6,629 nt of DNA from an uncultured Eubacteriales bacterium (lineage in GTDB: Bacteria > Bacillota > Clostridia > Oscillospirales > CAG-272): contig CAKSVM010000126.1 in the NCBI GenBank assembly GCA_934503195.1, positions 1-6,629 of the forward strand, given 5' to 3'. How positions within the stretch are numbered: position 1 is the first letter of the stretch; each line of letters begins with the position of its first letter. The position numbers were made by a program, and so were the translations under genes. Of the stretch, positions 6,119 through 6,629 are shown piece after piece. Under the pieces are notes generated by a model that made no database searches, was not told the origin of the DNA, and was given only the letters and a program-made list of their open reading frames with translations.

Positions 6119-6629
6119 TCACCGCTCTTCGCGGAAGTAGGACTGACCGAGTCCCGCCGGTGCCTGATACTCGCGCTTCTTCCGGAGCGTGATTACTATC
6201 AGCACGACAATTGTCATGATGTACGGGATCATGTCGAGGAACTGCGACGCGATTGTGATCTCGCGACCAAAGAAGGGAATTGACAGATTCTGGATCTTAA
6301 GCCCCAAAGCGCGCATCGCGCCGAATAAATACGCGCCGAAAATCGCTTTCAGCGGATCCCATGTGGCGAAAATAACCAAAGCGACCGCGATCCAGCCCGT
6401 GCCCGCCGTCATTTCGTCCTGCCAGCGCGGCACGAAAACCAGCGACATATACGCGCCGCCCAGTCCGCAGAGGAAGCCGCCAAGGCAAATGTGGATATAT
6501 TTGTACGCCGTGATGTTGATTCCCGACGCGTCGGCCGCGCCCGGATTTTCGCCGATCATCCGCATACAGAGTCCTGGCTTAGTGTGCTTCATGTATATAC
6601 TCAACAAAAACGCGAGGACTATCGACAGG
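6119..6629 (-). CDS. ABC transporter permease, BPD_transp_2 family (nucleoside/simple-sugar type), C-terminal part
   Basis: The frame runs leftward from the right edge (first full codon at 6628-6626) to TGA at 6121-6119, giving 169 residues; the N-terminal part lies outside the window. The TTG at 6607 is an internal leucine, because the frame continues upstream as hydrophobic LSIVLAF. MKHTKPGLCMRMIGENPGAA, then ASGIN, is the cytoplasmic loop that contacts the ATPase. GGFLCGLGGAYMSL, AGTGWIAVALVIFATWDPL and AIFGAYLFGAMRALGL are the characteristic late membrane segments. The ending PAGLGQSYFREER matches the usual C-terminus of the second permease in BMP-lipoprotein-dependent nucleoside uptake systems (NupQ/YufQ type). 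It would form an inner-membrane channel with a partner permease, an ATPase and a lipoprotein, presumably encoded to the right. The nucleoside substrate is likely but not proven by this fragment. It converges on the MFS gene. Confidence 0.92.
   Translation of the reverse strand, partial: LSIVLAFLLSIYMKHTKPGLCMRMIGENPGAADASGINITAYKYIHICLGGFLCGLGGAYMSLVFVPRWQDEMTAGTGWIAVALVIFATWDPLKAIFGAYLFGAMRALGLKIQNLSIPFFGREITIASQFLDMIPYIMTIVVLIVITLRKKREYQAPAGLGQSYFREER

Noticed and set aside
6008..6283. Open frame running from repeat copy 1 into the region opposite the ABC permease
   Set aside because: The first part is translated repeat DNA and the rest is antisense to a permease with strong family signatures.
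6605..6607. TTG as the start of the minus-strand permease
   Set aside because: The frame continues to the window edge as a hydrophobic segment, and 162 residues would be only the C-terminal half of a family member.

Overview
The window is a stretch of bacterial chromosome. Genes are tightly packed, Shine-Dalgarno sequences and rho-independent terminators are clear, and one upstream region matches the sigma-70 consensus. Coding DNA is moderately GC-rich with very frequent TCG/GCG-type triplets, while the one promoter region is AT-rich. The gene content is sugar uptake and catabolism: a Gfo/Idh/MocA oxidoreductase, an atypical GH42-like enzyme, an MFS sugar-type permease and a BPD_transp_2 ABC permease. 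This fits a carbohydrate-degrading anaerobe, perhaps of the Lentisphaeria/PVC type or a gut Firmicute. That placement is a weak inference, because the window holds no phylogenetic marker.

Region 1 (1-2690, + strand) is the distal part of an operon of four small-molecule enzymes with gaps of 3, 16 and 1 bases. They are the C-terminal ~364 residues of a Gfo/Idh/MocA NAD(P)-dependent dehydrogenase, a PhnP-like metallo-beta-lactamase-fold phosphodiesterase with both metal sites intact, a VOC (glyoxalase I-fold) protein with all four metal ligands, and an LsrG-like ABM-domain protein. A strong intrinsic terminator at 2657-2690 closes the operon. The tight order suggests one catabolic pathway that oxidises, isomerises and hydrolyses an unusual, possibly phosphorylated, sugar or carbonyl compound. 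Its substrate cannot be read from the sequence.

Region 2 (2691-5898, + strand) is a second transcription unit. It has its own near-consensus promoter (TGGACA, 17-base spacer, extended TATAAT), an AT-rich inverted repeat upstream, and a candidate operator palindrome centred on the -35 box. It encodes a 633-residue cytoplasmic GH42-like glycoside hydrolase and, 12 bases on, a 383-residue MFS permease. The likely logic is uptake of a small glycoside by the permease and hydrolysis inside the cell. The unit ends in a perfect 19-bp hairpin that includes the permease stop codon and should terminate transcription on both strands.

Region 3 (5899-6629) is a convergent junction. It holds two tandem ~86-base repeats, each with two internal palindromes. 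These run up to the 3' end of a minus-strand ABC transporter permease gene of the nucleoside/simple-sugar type, which continues past the right edge. No phage, insertion sequence, CRISPR array, tRNA or rRNA was seen. The least explained parts are the enzyme quartet, the atypical GH and the palindromic tandem repeats.
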